The notes under the pieces: model-generated | The model's input: only the letters and a program-made list of their open reading frames with translations | What the model was told of the DNA's origin: nothing | The model's database searches: none | Assembly (NCBI GenBank): GCA_003506435.1 | Contig: DOAQ01000036.1 | Location: 124,001 to 188,000, forward strand | Reading direction: 5' to 3' | Source: Prolixibacteraceae bacterium | Lineage (GTDB): Bacteria; Bacteroidota; Bacteroidia; Bacteroidales; Prolixibacteraceae | DNA length: 64,000 nt | In this document: piece after piece, positions 36,496-46,167 of the stretch | How positions within the stretch are numbered: the stretch's first letter is position 1 | Layout of the letters: every line of letters begins with the position of its first letter | Program-made: the position numbers and the translations under genes

Positions 36496-37854
36496 TCAGA
36501 TCGAATTCAGTTTATCACGGTTTTCATACACTTTCATGATGGCATTGATCACATCGTCCATATCGGATTCAGCAGCCAGCAGAGGACCGGAAGCCCAAAG
36601 CATCACCATATTTGCACAAACGTGATCGCAATTGGGTAAGATCAATTCTTCCTTGAACTTTTTCAGACGTTCAGATGAATACATGGTTTTATACTCATTC
36701 AATGTCAGGATATGATCAGTCCAGGGTTCGCGATGCAACCCATTGCGGATATACGGACTCAATGATATCCCTTCAGCAGCAACAGCTTTTATAAACTTAT
36801 CGCGCGGTGCGCCGTTAAAATGTTCCTGATGATAAGCCATTGTATACAGGTAAAACGATCCACTCTGGGTTCCTTCATACAATTTTTGAGGACGAAGCCC
36901 CGGGAAACCTTTCAGTTTCGATGTGAGATAAGCCGCATTCCGGTTTCTTGTTTCAAAACGTTCCCTGGCAGTAGAGAGCTGTGCCAGCAATAATGCCCCT
37001 TCCAGCTCATTCATCCGGTATTTAGACCCGATAGTTACCGATTGGCCCTGCTTGTTTGTGCCATGATTTTGTACGGTGTAACAATCATCCAATAATTTTT
37101 CATCGTTACTGATAATCCCACCGCCTTCGCCACAAGCAATTGTCTTGCTTGTTTGAAAACTGAAACAACCGGCATCTCCGATAGTCCCGATAGTCTTTCC
37201 CTGATACTGTGCAAAATGTGCCTGGCAGGCATCTTCAATGACTCTCAGATTATGTTTCTTTGCAATGGCTATGATACGCTCCAGATGGCAGGGTTGCCCC
37301 ATCATGTGAACCGGCATGATTGCCTTCGTATTTTTGGTTATTTTTCGTTCAACATCGTCGGGGTCAATCTGAAACGATTCCTTGTCAATATCGGCCATTA
37401 CCGGAAGGGCGCGACTGACCAAAATGGAAGCAATAGTTCCCATATCGGTATACGGAGAGGTAATTACCTCGTCGCTCGGCCCGATTCCCATTGCTTCGAC
37501 TACCGTATTGAGCGCCTGCGTTCCCGAACCGGTAGCAACGCAACCTTTTACGCCAATCATTTTTGCATACTCCTCTTCAAAACGGGCTACTGTCCCGTTT
37601 TTAGGATTATTGATCCGGCCCCACAAACCACTTTTTACAGTTTCGTTTACCTGAGCAATCATTTTTTCATCGATGTAGGGCCATTGGGGCCACACTTTAT
37701 TTTTCACAACAGGATCTCCTCCCAAGATAGCCAGTTTACCTGTATTTCCCGATGTATTTCCAATGACCGGTATTGCGCCCGATGCAGCCAGACCAACCGT
37801 ACTTAACGATACTGTGCCTATAAAATGGCGACGGGATAAATCATTTGTTTTCAT
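36496..37854 (-). CDS. Tat-exported DegT/DnrJ/EryC1-family PLP enzyme (copy 2)
   Basis: 452 residues with the twin-arginine leader DLSRRHFIGTVSLSTVGLAA. It shares layout with the other copy: GSGTQALNTVVEAMGIGPSD, VIEDACQAHF (Asp208), CFSFQTSKTIACGEGG with PLP Lys237. The two copies are clearly related but diverged, so they may act on different intermediates. It is followed after 7 bp by a ceramidase-fold gene, the same gene order as copy 1. Its upstream neighbour is one of two tandem unknown enzymes. Confidence 0.88.
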   Translation of the reverse strand: MKTNDLSRRHFIGTVSLSTVGLAASGAIPVIGNTSGNTGKLAILGGDPVVKNKVWPQWPYIDEKMIAQVNETVKSGLWGRINNPKNGTVARFEEEYAKMIGVKGCVATGSGTQALNTVVEAMGIGPSDEVITSPYTDMGTIASILVSRALPVMADIDKESFQIDPDDVERKITKNTKAIMPVHMMGQPCHLERIIAIAKKHNLRVIEDACQAHFAQYQGKTIGTIGDAGCFSFQTSKTIACGEGGGIISNDEKLLDDCYTVQNHGTNKQGQSVTIGSKYRMNELEGALLLAQLSTARERFETRNRNAAYLTSKLKGFPGLRPQKLYEGTQSGSFYLYTMAYHQEHFNGAPRDKFIKAVAAEGISLSPYIRNGLHREPWTDHILTLNEYKTMYSSERLKKFKEELILPNCDHVCANMVMLWASGPLLAAESDMDDVINAIMKVYENRDKLNSI

Positions 37855-37887
37855 CTGTTTAAGTTTAGTCTTATAAATTTCTGAAAT

Positions 37888-38772
37888 TTATTTAAATCCC
37901 TTCTTAATAATCTGATATTTTTTTGCCGATTTCTCAGGATTCTGGTGACAATAGATAAGCACACCATCAGCAAATTTACGCCCTGCCTTTATGACTTCTC
38001 CGACATACTGAGGGGTAGAATCTCCCAAACGGCTGTGGGCAGTAGCATAAATATCAAGAAAAATAGGAAAATCCTGTCCGAACATTGTTCGCAGCTTATT
38101 AATTTCCAATTCTACGTATTCCGAATCCTGCAAATTTGCAGTATGCGATTCGGCACGGTACGGGAACAATATTCCATGAAGCAGATGTCGATAGTTCTCT
38201 GCAAACGATAGTGTAATCTGTTTGTAATAGCAACATGGAATAAAAGCCAGTTTCGGGTTTACCGACGAAGCATTATCCAATATCTTTTGCAGGTATTCGG
38301 GCGTATAGAATTTTAGGTTATGTACAAAATCGTCGATGCTCCAGGCAACCAGATTCGGATATTCTACACTTAGTAAAGCGATTTCTTTTGCCCAGCGTTC
38401 GTAATCCAGTTCAAATGGTTCAGAAGAATATTTGGCAATTGGTTTTGACTCTGTTGGAGGAACAAGAGTTACCCATACCCGGATATTCTCTTTTTCAGCC
38501 AATGGAAGAAAAAGCTTTAAGTCGTCCCAGTCGGTCGATCTTGTCCATATCAGCCAGTTGTAGGTATTGGCATGAATGTCGCGAAGTTCCCGGATCAATT
38601 TTTTCGCATCAACACGATTGTTTGCCTGAAGGGGAGGATTTGCATAGGTGCCTAACACGCCATGAATATCCATCTTGTCCATCGTAACCGGAACCTCTTC
38701 CTGCGCACAGGCAATATGCGATAACAACGGAATAAGAATAAAGACGATGGAAAAAACAATATGATGTTTCAT
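37888..38772 (-). CDS. Unknown exported TIM-barrel-like enzyme (tandem copy 2)
   Basis: 294 residues, signal peptide about 1-23. I do not recognise a named family. It shares long conserved blocks with the neighbouring 308-residue protein: GTYANPP, VWVTLVPP, PNLVAWSIDDFVHNL, FIPCCYY, GILFPYRAES, LDIYATAHSRLGDST and KFADGVLIYCHQ. Alternating hydrophobic strands with carboxylates at strand ends (IDD, RAES, DIYA) look like a glycosidase-type barrel, with acids in SIDDF and RAES as candidate catalysts. It lies between SusD-associated lipoprotein and the DegT module, so a role in glycan breakdown is inferred. Confidence 0.7.
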   Translation of the reverse strand: MKHHIVFSIVFILIPLLSHIACAQEEVPVTMDKMDIHGVLGTYANPPLQANNRVDAKKLIRELRDIHANTYNWLIWTRSTDWDDLKLFLPLAEKENIRVWVTLVPPTESKPIAKYSSEPFELDYERWAKEIALLSVEYPNLVAWSIDDFVHNLKFYTPEYLQKILDNASSVNPKLAFIPCCYYKQITLSFAENYRHLLHGILFPYRAESHTANLQDSEYVELEINKLRTMFGQDFPIFLDIYATAHSRLGDSTPQYVGEVIKAGRKFADGVLIYCHQNPEKSAKKYQIIKKGFK

Positions 38773-38811
38773 GTAATTTTGATTTTTGCAGTTATATATT
38801 TTTCAGGATGA

Positions 38812-39738
38812 TCATTTTTTCTTCACAAAAGCATTGAACTCTTGCTTTATCACCTGATACTTTTCAACATCGTTCACCGGGTCCTGATGCCGGTAAATAA
38901 ATACCCCATCGGTAAATTTGAAACCTTCTTTCATAACATCCCGGACATATTCAGCGGTTGACGGCCCCAGCCGGCTGTGTCGTGTCGCATAAATGTCGAT
39001 TATCACCGGGAAGTCTGGGCCAAACATTTTCCGAATCTGATCGATCTCATATTCCACTTTTGATGGGTCCTGCAAATTAGCGCCTGCCGATTCGGCCCGA
39101 TAGGGGAAAAGAATGCCATCCAGATAAGCGCCATATTTTGCAACAAACTCAGGGGTTGTCTTCCTGAAATAGCAGCAGGGAACGAATTTCAGTTTCGGGT
39201 TAATCTCCTTTGCCATCCGGGTAAACCGCTCAACATATTCGGGAGTAAAGTAATCCAGGTTATGTACAAAATCATCGATACTCCAGGCAACCAGGTTGGG
39301 CATCGAAAGACTTAACCGGGCCAGTTCCACAGCCCATTTTTCAAAATCGAGCCGATAGGGTTCCGAATAGCCCACTTTTGTGACTGGCGGCGATTCTGAA
39401 GGAGGCACCATGGTAAGCCACACATTGATTCCGGCTTTGTCGGCTTTCCGCAAAAACCTTTTTACCACTTTCAAATCGTCGTAAGTTTCCCGTACCAGCC
39501 AATGGTAGGTATTCACTTGTAAATCCTGAAGTTCAGTTATCAGCCGGTCAAGGTCAACCCGCTTATCGGCAAACCGGGGAGGATTGGCGTATGTCCCCAG
39601 TGTGCTGGCAAGCGTCGAGTCACTATTTCTTTTTTGAGTGATTGCCTTGTTTCTCCCATTTTGAGAAAATACAGCCGTCGAACTCATAAAAAAGAGGAAT
39701 AGGAATAAAATAGCATTGATTAAAAATCCTCTCATCAT
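38812..39738 (-). CDS. Unknown exported TIM-barrel-like enzyme (tandem copy 1)
   Basis: 308 residues with signal peptide about 1-25. It is the paralogue of the 294-residue product downstream, with the same order of blocks: GTYANPPRFADKRVDL, WLTMVPPSESPP, PNLVAWSIDDFVHNLDYF, FVPCCYFRKT, GILFPYRAES, IDIYATRHSRLGPST, KFTDGVFIYRHQ. Tandem duplication followed by divergence is the simplest history. Every putative carboxylate of the shared blocks is kept in both copies, so both are probably active. It follows the DUF5017 gene by 25 bp. Confidence 0.7.
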   Translation of the reverse strand: MMRGFLINAILFLFLFFMSSTAVFSQNGRNKAITQKRNSDSTLASTLGTYANPPRFADKRVDLDRLITELQDLQVNTYHWLVRETYDDLKVVKRFLRKADKAGINVWLTMVPPSESPPVTKVGYSEPYRLDFEKWAVELARLSLSMPNLVAWSIDDFVHNLDYFTPEYVERFTRMAKEINPKLKFVPCCYFRKTTPEFVAKYGAYLDGILFPYRAESAGANLQDPSKVEYEIDQIRKMFGPDFPVIIDIYATRHSRLGPSTAEYVRDVMKEGFKFTDGVFIYRHQDPVNDVEKYQVIKQEFNAFVKKK

Positions 39739-39763
39739 TCGCTCCTATAAATTTCACCAACCA

Positions 39764-40825
39764 CTATTCGGTTACAACGATATCAAACTTTTTGACTACC
39801 TGTCGAACAAAGTCGATAGAATTATTTGAAACAACGAAATAAGCATGGTAAGTTCCCGGTGCAGAATAGGTATAACTATACCCTTCGGATTGTGTATCCT
39901 TGCTTTTTATGGGCGTAGCCTTATCAGGACCCAAATCTATTTTATCGATATAAATAGGCGCACTAACCGCCCAGTTTTCACTCAGCGGGTCGTTATACGG
40001 ACTATTGTAATCGTAGGGCACAAAAACGGGTAATACAGCATCCGGATTATATTGCGGGCTTTCCGGGTCGTAGATTGGATTATTCGGATCGTAGATGGGA
40101 TTTTTCGGATCGTAAACCGGATCAGCGGGGTTTTTGTAAATATTTCCCAGCAGGGTAACCCTTGAGGTAGTAATCACCGATAGGGCAGGGGCATTTACCG
40201 GGTTTTCATCTACAATTCTAAATCCGGCATATATCTGATTGCAAACGGTGAGATTAGTGGTACCAAGTTTTACATTGCTAAGCACCATGAAATTCTGGAC
40301 CATCCAGGAACGCGCCAAGCCATTGACAACTTGGGGCCGGTTAATGTATTTAAAGGCAAAATAAATGGGTTTACCAGCCACCATCAAGCCCGAAATATCA
40401 AACGAGCCTGAAGCCAGAAAGGTAGCGCTTGTCCCCAGTTTAAAATTACTGGTTATATCAATCCAGGTTGCTGCCTTTACACTGGCAAGATCATTATAAT
40501 TTCCATTAAAATCGGTTGAATACAAAACAGACAACTGGTTTTGCTGGGCGCCTCCGCTTACTGCCGAAGTAAACGACACAACCGCCCCGCTATCAGCAAC
40601 CTGAATTGTCCGTCCATCTTTAAATGCGTAATCTTTCAGCAGTTCTCCGGAATAAAAAGATATATTATCGGTTTGTCCGGTAAAAGAAAAGAATAGTTCC
40701 TGACCTGCTTTCACAGTGGTTGATTCAACGGATACATCGAAAGTAGGCTCATTCACCTCTAATTCCATGCTACAGCCTGTTATAATGATCAGACCTATAA
40801 AAAAATTAAGTATTTTGATTTTCAT
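39764..40825 (-). CDS. DUF5017-type surface lipoprotein
   Basis: 353 residues from the ATG at 40825, which gives the lipoprotein leader MKIKILNFFIGLIIITGCSM with Cys18; the open frame extends 22 codons further but without a signal. The DUF5017 region covers most of the mature protein. It contains a striking YDP-rich repeat (about residues 230-265) and a C-terminal PKD-like beta domain (YSAPGTYHAYFVVSNNS). In polysaccharide loci the gene after susD usually encodes a surface glycan-binding lipoprotein, which is the inferred role. It follows susD by 31 bp. Confidence 0.8.
   Translation of the reverse strand: MKIKILNFFIGLIIITGCSMELEVNEPTFDVSVESTTVKAGQELFFSFTGQTDNISFYSGELLKDYAFKDGRTIQVADSGAVVSFTSAVSGGAQQNQLSVLYSTDFNGNYNDLASVKAATWIDITSNFKLGTSATFLASGSFDISGLMVAGKPIYFAFKYINRPQVVNGLARSWMVQNFMVLSNVKLGTTNLTVCNQIYAGFRIVDENPVNAPALSVITTSRVTLLGNIYKNPADPVYDPKNPIYDPNNPIYDPESPQYNPDAVLPVFVPYDYNSPYNDPLSENWAVSAPIYIDKIDLGPDKATPIKSKDTQSEGYSYTYSAPGTYHAYFVVSNNSIDFVRQVVKKFDIVVTE
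40042..40137 (-). repeat. 21-bp tandem repeats encoding YDPxNPI
   Basis: About four units of near-identical 21 bp (core GGATCGTA on the plus strand) encode the segment with YDPKNPIYDPNNPIYDPESP. They lie in frame within the DUF5017 lipoprotein, so changes in copy number would lengthen or shorten a spacer without breaking the gene. Confidence 0.75.
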
Positions 40826-40856
40826 CACTCTTCGTTTTAAGAATTTAACACTGAGA

Positions 40857-42683
40857 TTACTCCCATCCCGGGTTTTGTTTAATTGCCTCATTCACGGTTA
40901 ATTCAGAACTTGGTATTGGCATTAAAAGATGCTTGGGTTCTGCATTCGAATAGGCTCTTTTATAGATGGCAGTGGGAACCTGCACTGCAATAACATTTCC
41001 CATATCCTGCATCGTTTCTACAAAAATTCCCCAGCGAATCAGGTCCGATTTACGCATTCCTTCAAAATTCAGTTCTCGCATCCGTTCATCCATAATCAGT
41101 TTCCGAAAACTTTCTTTTGAAGCAGAATCGGAAGGTTTAAGATTGGCCTCTTCTTTGGTGTATATTTCAGCTACCGCTTGAGCGCCACTGCCTCCACCTC
41201 CGGTTATTGTAACAGTTGGAGCCGATGAATAATTGCCTAATTTGTAAAATGTTGCTGCATCGCGGGTCAGGTTAATTGCTGTTACAGCGCCGTTTGCCAC
41301 AACGGACGTGGCCTCGGCTCCTCCATTTCCCGAAAAACTAACGGTCGGCGCGCTGGCGTATCCTGAACCACCATTGGTAACTGTAATGCTTTTAATTCCG
41401 GTAGCCCATGCCCGTTGCCGTACCTGGTTGACAGCGGCAATTGCCGATGAGGTTGGCCCGTTTAGTTCATTCTCTGCTTCTGCATACATAAGCAACACAT
41501 CGGAATAACGCAAAAGCGGAAAATTCTGAGGAGTTGTAGTGGCATGTTTTGGTAATAAAACTTCATACTCCCGTCTCCATTTGGCCGGGTATCGTGTAAA
41601 TTTATTCGCTTCATCTGTTGATTCAGCAGTAAATGTTTTAGCCCCATTGGCCCCCGACGAATTGTAGGTAAAAAAAGCGATGCTCCAGAATTTCCGCAAA
41701 TCGCCCGGTTCAAAAATATTATACATCTTTGAAGTAATATACATATAAGCATCTGCCCTTCCTGTGTTGGTCTGAGCTGCAGCAACTGCCGGACCATTAT
41801 GCCATCCTAAATTACCGGTCTCAACATAACTGTCCTGCCGGTTGCCCCAAAATTCAACTTCCCAAATACTCTCTTTAATATCATAGGCATCAGCCGAATA
41901 ATTAATAAAAACCTTAGAAAAATCGGGATTCAGTGAATGGCCTGCCACGGCATCGTCCATCACCATCTTTGCCCATTTTTTTGCTTCGGCATATCCTGAA
42001 ACATCATTAACAGGTTTTCCTGCCATATACAAATTTACCCTGGCCAAAAGCCCCCTTACGGCAGATTTGCTAACCTGACCGCCGTGGCCAATCTCCGTAA
42101 TATCCTTCACCAGTTTTTCAGCCTCCGTCATATCTTGTATGATTTGTTTGTATACCGTTTTTGCATCTACATTGGGGCTGTCCACATCCTCTACCGATAC
42201 AGTAGGCCCTGTTTTCATCGGAATTGCTCCATAGTGCTGTACAAGTAAAAAGTAATAATACGACCGGAGTAACAATACTTCTCCCCTTACCTGGTCGCGA
42301 AACGACTGGCTTAATTCTTTATTGTTATCCACATTGGCCAAAACTACATTTGCCCGGTTTATCCCATAGTAAAGGTTTCTCCATAAACGCAGATTATAGC
42401 TATCAGTGGGTACATGATTGAGGTTCCATGGCCCTATATTAAGTGATGCCCGGTTCATATATCCTTCATCAGCAGAAAAACCCAATAAATAGTTTGCAAT
42501 TGTACCCCATAAATCAGATGTTCCAAGATGATGGTAAACACCGGCTTTGGCATAGTTTAACTGTTCTTCCGTCTGATAATAGGTTTCAGGCGCCAGAAAA
42601 TCATACGGAACAGTCTCCAGAAAATCCTTGGTACAGGAAAATAAAAGTGTTGCCGTTAGAATCAAACAATATACTTTTTTCAT
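40857..42683 (-). CDS. susD: SusD/RagB-family glycan-binding lipoprotein
   Basis: 608 residues. Lipoprotein leader LLFSCTKD with Cys17. The SusD TPR-type helices (for example VRGEVLLLRSYYYFLLVQHY) and the C-terminal ERMRELNFEGMRKSDLIRWG are typical. Between the INQVR-like motif AAVNQVRQRAW (417-426) and this C-terminal part is an unusual insertion (about 430-507) of two glycine-rich repeats, with TNGGSGYASAPTVSFSGNGG and SSAPTVTITGGGGSG. The SusD lid captures oligosaccharide for its SusC channel, encoded 25 bp upstream. The insertion may extend the ligand face or is a recent domain gain. Confidence 0.94.
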   Translation of the reverse strand: MKKVYCLILTATLLFSCTKDFLETVPYDFLAPETYYQTEEQLNYAKAGVYHHLGTSDLWGTIANYLLGFSADEGYMNRASLNIGPWNLNHVPTDSYNLRLWRNLYYGINRANVVLANVDNNKELSQSFRDQVRGEVLLLRSYYYFLLVQHYGAIPMKTGPTVSVEDVDSPNVDAKTVYKQIIQDMTEAEKLVKDITEIGHGGQVSKSAVRGLLARVNLYMAGKPVNDVSGYAEAKKWAKMVMDDAVAGHSLNPDFSKVFINYSADAYDIKESIWEVEFWGNRQDSYVETGNLGWHNGPAVAAAQTNTGRADAYMYITSKMYNIFEPGDLRKFWSIAFFTYNSSGANGAKTFTAESTDEANKFTRYPAKWRREYEVLLPKHATTTPQNFPLLRYSDVLLMYAEAENELNGPTSSAIAAVNQVRQRAWATGIKSITVTNGGSGYASAPTVSFSGNGGAEATSVVANGAVTAINLTRDAATFYKLGNYSSAPTVTITGGGGSGAQAVAEIYTKEEANLKPSDSASKESFRKLIMDERMRELNFEGMRKSDLIRWGIFVETMQDMGNVIAVQVPTAIYKRAYSNAEPKHLLMPIPSSELTVNEAIKQNPGWE

Positions 42684-42708
42684 CTTTATTCAGTTTTAGG
42701 TCTTATGA

Positions 42709-45700
42709 TTAGAATGTTGCTTTTACACCAAACACAATGGTCTGAGGCTGAGGATAGGCTGAAAAATCAAAACCCGGACCCAATGTTTTGTTTCCGCTGA
42801 CAGATACTTCAGGATCAAGTCCCGAATAATTGGTCAGGGTGTATAAATTTTGGGCTGAAACATTCAGGGTCAGATCTTTCATGAATAGTTTGCTGCAAAT
42901 TTGACGGGGAAGCGAATAATCGAGCGATACCGTTTTTAACCTCAGGAAGGAACCATCTTCCACGACGCGAGATGAATGGTATCCGACAGGACCAGGACCA
43001 CCCGCCCTGAAGTTTTTACTATCCTGGTTATCCGGCGACCATCGGTCGGCATAACTGGCAAACTGGTTCATATTTAGGCGTCCATTGCTGTTCCCTTCCA
43101 AGGCAAGCCGGTTGGCATTATAAATATTATTCCCATAAGACCATTGCAAAAATATATTCAGTGAGAATTGTTTATACACCAGATTATTAAGAAACCCTCC
43201 AATATGAATGGGTTGTCCCCTTCCGATAATTGTTTTATCATAGGTATTAACGACCATATCACCATTCATATCCTTGTATTTGATATCGCCGGGTTGAATG
43301 GATTCCCGTGCCATTCCATTGGTCGTTACCGAGTTTTTGAGAACATATACTCCTGGCGACGGATTATCGAAATCATCGTACTGGTAATTTCCGTCCCAAA
43401 CATAGCCATACATCATCCCGGTAGGATTTCCGATTTCTGAAATATACAAGGGAGTACTATACTGCGACTCGTAGGCTGCCACATAAGTCAGATTCTGTTG
43501 TCCACGGGTCAGTTCAATAATTTTGTTTTTATTGAAACTGATATTAAAATTGCTGGTCCACCGGAACGAACGGCTTTGCACATTGACAGTGTTCAGTGTT
43601 ATCTCCAACCCCTCGTTTTTCAGGCTGCCAATATTCTTAATCGTCGAACTAAAACCGGTAGTAGGAGGCAGCGGCGAATTTAGCAACAGGTCGGTGGTCG
43701 TGTTCCGGTACAAATCAATTTCCAGGTTAACCCGTTTGTCGAAAAATCCGATCTCATACCCGATGTCTATTTTTGTTGTTTTTTCCCATTTCAAATCATC
43801 GTTTGCCATAGCAGAAACATACACGGCCCCGGTTGGTGTTTGATTATTATAAGAATACCCGTCAAGGCTTTGTGTCAACTGGGCAAAACGGGCAAAATCA
43901 CTCACCCGGTTGTTCCCGTTGCTCCCATAGCTAAAACGTAATTTAGAATTACTTATAAAAGGAAATGCCGTTTTGAAAAAGTCTTCCTGATCCATGTTCC
44001 ATGCAGTTGAAACCCCGGGGAAGTATCCCCACTTATTTTTTTCTGAAAATTTGGAGGAACCGTCGGCCCGGAAGGTCACACTAAAAAGGTACTTCGACTT
44101 ATAACTATAATCCCAGCGGGTTGCATACGAACTCAGTGTGTTTTCCGAAGTAGATGAGACAGGATCAAATGCAACGCCTTCATTCATTCCGCTGATACCA
44201 AGCGACTCATTTGGAAGCGTTTTACTTGAATAACCATTGCTATCCGATGTGTATTTATCCAAACCAAACAAGCCCAGACCGGTTATTATATGGTCGTTAG
44301 CAAATGTTTTATTATAGGTAAGGATATATTCATTCATCCATGCATTTGCATTTGCAGTAGACAAAGTTCCCCATATTCCATTCAAATTATTGGGATTAAG
44401 GGGGTTTCCCTGGGCTGTTTTTGAATTATAAAAACGTTCGGTTTGTGTAATCTGCTGCCGGACACCTCCCGTAATTTTTAAATTAAGTCCTTTAATAATT
44501 TCGTAACTGACGTATGCGTTGGCTTCCAATAAGCCCCGGTCGGTAACCTGGTGCTGGTTCTCAAGGTCGACAAACGGGTTGATCCTGATATCGCCGCTAT
44601 AAATGGCATCTTCATCCACATCTTCGTACAAAATATCGGTTGAAAGATCAGGAGTAACAGGCCGATATACCCAGGTACGGAACAAAACGGTACTCGACAC
44701 ACTATTGGCAGAAGAAAAAGAGGAAACAGATTGTCCATACGTGCTAACGCCACTGTAATTGGCCGTTAAACCTGTTTTTAATTTCGGGGAAAGATCCTGG
44801 TCCAGCGTAACCCTTCCGTTGTAGCGTTTTAACCCTGTATTGATGATAATCCCTTTCTGGTCATATATTGATCCGGAAATTGAATATTTGGTTTGTTCGG
44901 TACCTCCACGAATTGACAAGTTGTAAATTTTAACTTCACCGGTACGAAATACCAAATCTGCAACATTAACTCCTTCCACATCCCGGTAATCTTCCAAAGT
45001 CTTATCATTTAAAAAATAATTTTTTACATATTGCTGTGTGGGATGCAGTTCACTTATGTATTTAACAAACTCATACGGCTCCATTAAATCCATTTTTTTC
45101 CAGTTATCCTGAATACCTAATGAAGTACTGAAAGAGATTACCGGTTTGCTCACCATTCCTCTTTTGGTTTTAATAAGAATAACCCCATTGGCTGCCCGCG
45201 AACCATAAATAGCTGTAGAAGAAGCATCTTTAAGGACAGTCATTGTTTCAATTTCTTCGAGGTTGAGTGTAGAGGGATCGAGGTTTTCGACGGGAAAGCC
45301 ATCAATCACAAACAGAGGGGATGTACTTTGAGTAAGCGAACCGGTACCCCTTATTAAAATATTAGTATTCTCCCCCGGTTGTCCGGAGTACGTTGAAACC
45401 TGCAAACCTGCAACCCGACCGGCCAATGCTTCCGTAAATGAACCGACCGGGGCCTTTACCAGTGATTTTACCTCCACATTTCCCACAGACCCTGTCAGGT
45501 CGCTTTTTTTGACAGTACCATATCCAACAGCAATAACTTCCTCTATACCAACTGTCTCTTCTTCAAGAACCGCATCAATTACTGTCCTTCCGGAAACCGA
45601 AGTTTCAAAATGTTTCATTCCCATAAATGAAAACACCAGGATAGCGTCAGACGGAACATTGGGAAGTGAATAGTTTCCGGAAGCATTTGTAATAACTCCC

Positions 45701-46167
45701 TGGGTTGTCCCTTTCACAAGCACCGTAACGGTGGGTAATGGCTGCCCTCCTGAATCCTTCACTTTTCCGCTAACCGTTATCTTTTGCGGCGGTTGAAAAG
45801 AATATTTCGACGAAAGGACTATTTTGCGGTCGATGATCTGGTATTCTACATTAGTCCCTTTGAAAAGTGTTTCCAATATCTCAATGATCCCCTGATCTTT
45901 TACCCGGATATTAACTTCCCGGTTCAGATCAATCAGTTTTTCATTGAAGAGAAAGAAAAACTCGGTTTGGTTTTCAATTTCATCCAGAACATCTACCAGT
46001 TTTGTTCGATTGAAATCCAGTGAGAGTTTGGTTTTCTGAGAATAGGACTCAACTGCCAGCAGTTGTCCTATGCCCAAGATCATTACAAAAAGAATGACTT
46101 TCATAGTTTTTAAACATTTTTTCAGGGCATAATAATCCCATGCCCCTGTTTTCAACATTTTTTTCAT
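42709..46167 (-). CDS. susC: SusC/RagA TonB-linked outer membrane transporter with STN domain
   Basis: 1152 residues. Leader to about 44, then an STN domain (47-119), a carboxypeptidase-like domain (129-203, VSGKVKDSGGQPLPTVTVLV), the TonB-box-like EEVIAVGYGTVKKSD, a plug (SGSVGNV to TKRGM, with the DGFPVENLDPSTL block) and a C-terminal barrel ending VFGVKATF. It imports oligosaccharides captured by SusD at the expense of TonB energy. The STN domain is the part that talks to a FecR anti-sigma, and fecR and an ECF sigma gene lie just upstream. So the locus is controlled by trans-envelope signalling: substrate binding at SusC releases the sigma factor. Confidence 0.96.
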   Translation of the reverse strand: MKKMLKTGAWDYYALKKCLKTMKVILFVMILGIGQLLAVESYSQKTKLSLDFNRTKLVDVLDEIENQTEFFFLFNEKLIDLNREVNIRVKDQGIIEILETLFKGTNVEYQIIDRKIVLSSKYSFQPPQKITVSGKVKDSGGQPLPTVTVLVKGTTQGVITNASGNYSLPNVPSDAILVFSFMGMKHFETSVSGRTVIDAVLEEETVGIEEVIAVGYGTVKKSDLTGSVGNVEVKSLVKAPVGSFTEALAGRVAGLQVSTYSGQPGENTNILIRGTGSLTQSTSPLFVIDGFPVENLDPSTLNLEEIETMTVLKDASSTAIYGSRAANGVILIKTKRGMVSKPVISFSTSLGIQDNWKKMDLMEPYEFVKYISELHPTQQYVKNYFLNDKTLEDYRDVEGVNVADLVFRTGEVKIYNLSIRGGTEQTKYSISGSIYDQKGIIINTGLKRYNGRVTLDQDLSPKLKTGLTANYSGVSTYGQSVSSFSSANSVSSTVLFRTWVYRPVTPDLSTDILYEDVDEDAIYSGDIRINPFVDLENQHQVTDRGLLEANAYVSYEIIKGLNLKITGGVRQQITQTERFYNSKTAQGNPLNPNNLNGIWGTLSTANANAWMNEYILTYNKTFANDHIITGLGLFGLDKYTSDSNGYSSKTLPNESLGISGMNEGVAFDPVSSTSENTLSSYATRWDYSYKSKYLFSVTFRADGSSKFSEKNKWGYFPGVSTAWNMDQEDFFKTAFPFISNSKLRFSYGSNGNNRVSDFARFAQLTQSLDGYSYNNQTPTGAVYVSAMANDDLKWEKTTKIDIGYEIGFFDKRVNLEIDLYRNTTTDLLLNSPLPPTTGFSSTIKNIGSLKNEGLEITLNTVNVQSRSFRWTSNFNISFNKNKIIELTRGQQNLTYVAAYESQYSTPLYISEIGNPTGMMYGYVWDGNYQYDDFDNPSPGVYVLKNSVTTNGMARESIQPGDIKYKDMNGDMVVNTYDKTIIGRGQPIHIGGFLNNLVYKQFSLNIFLQWSYGNNIYNANRLALEGNSNGRLNMNQFASYADRWSPDNQDSKNFRAGGPGPVGYHSSRVVEDGSFLRLKTVSLDYSLPRQICSKLFMKDLTLNVSAQNLYTLTNYSGLDPEVSVSGNKTLGPGFDFSAYPQPQTIVFGVKATF

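Noticed and set aside
37153..37806. 217-codon plus-strand frame within the second DegT gene
   Set aside because: Shadow of the PLP enzyme on the other strand.
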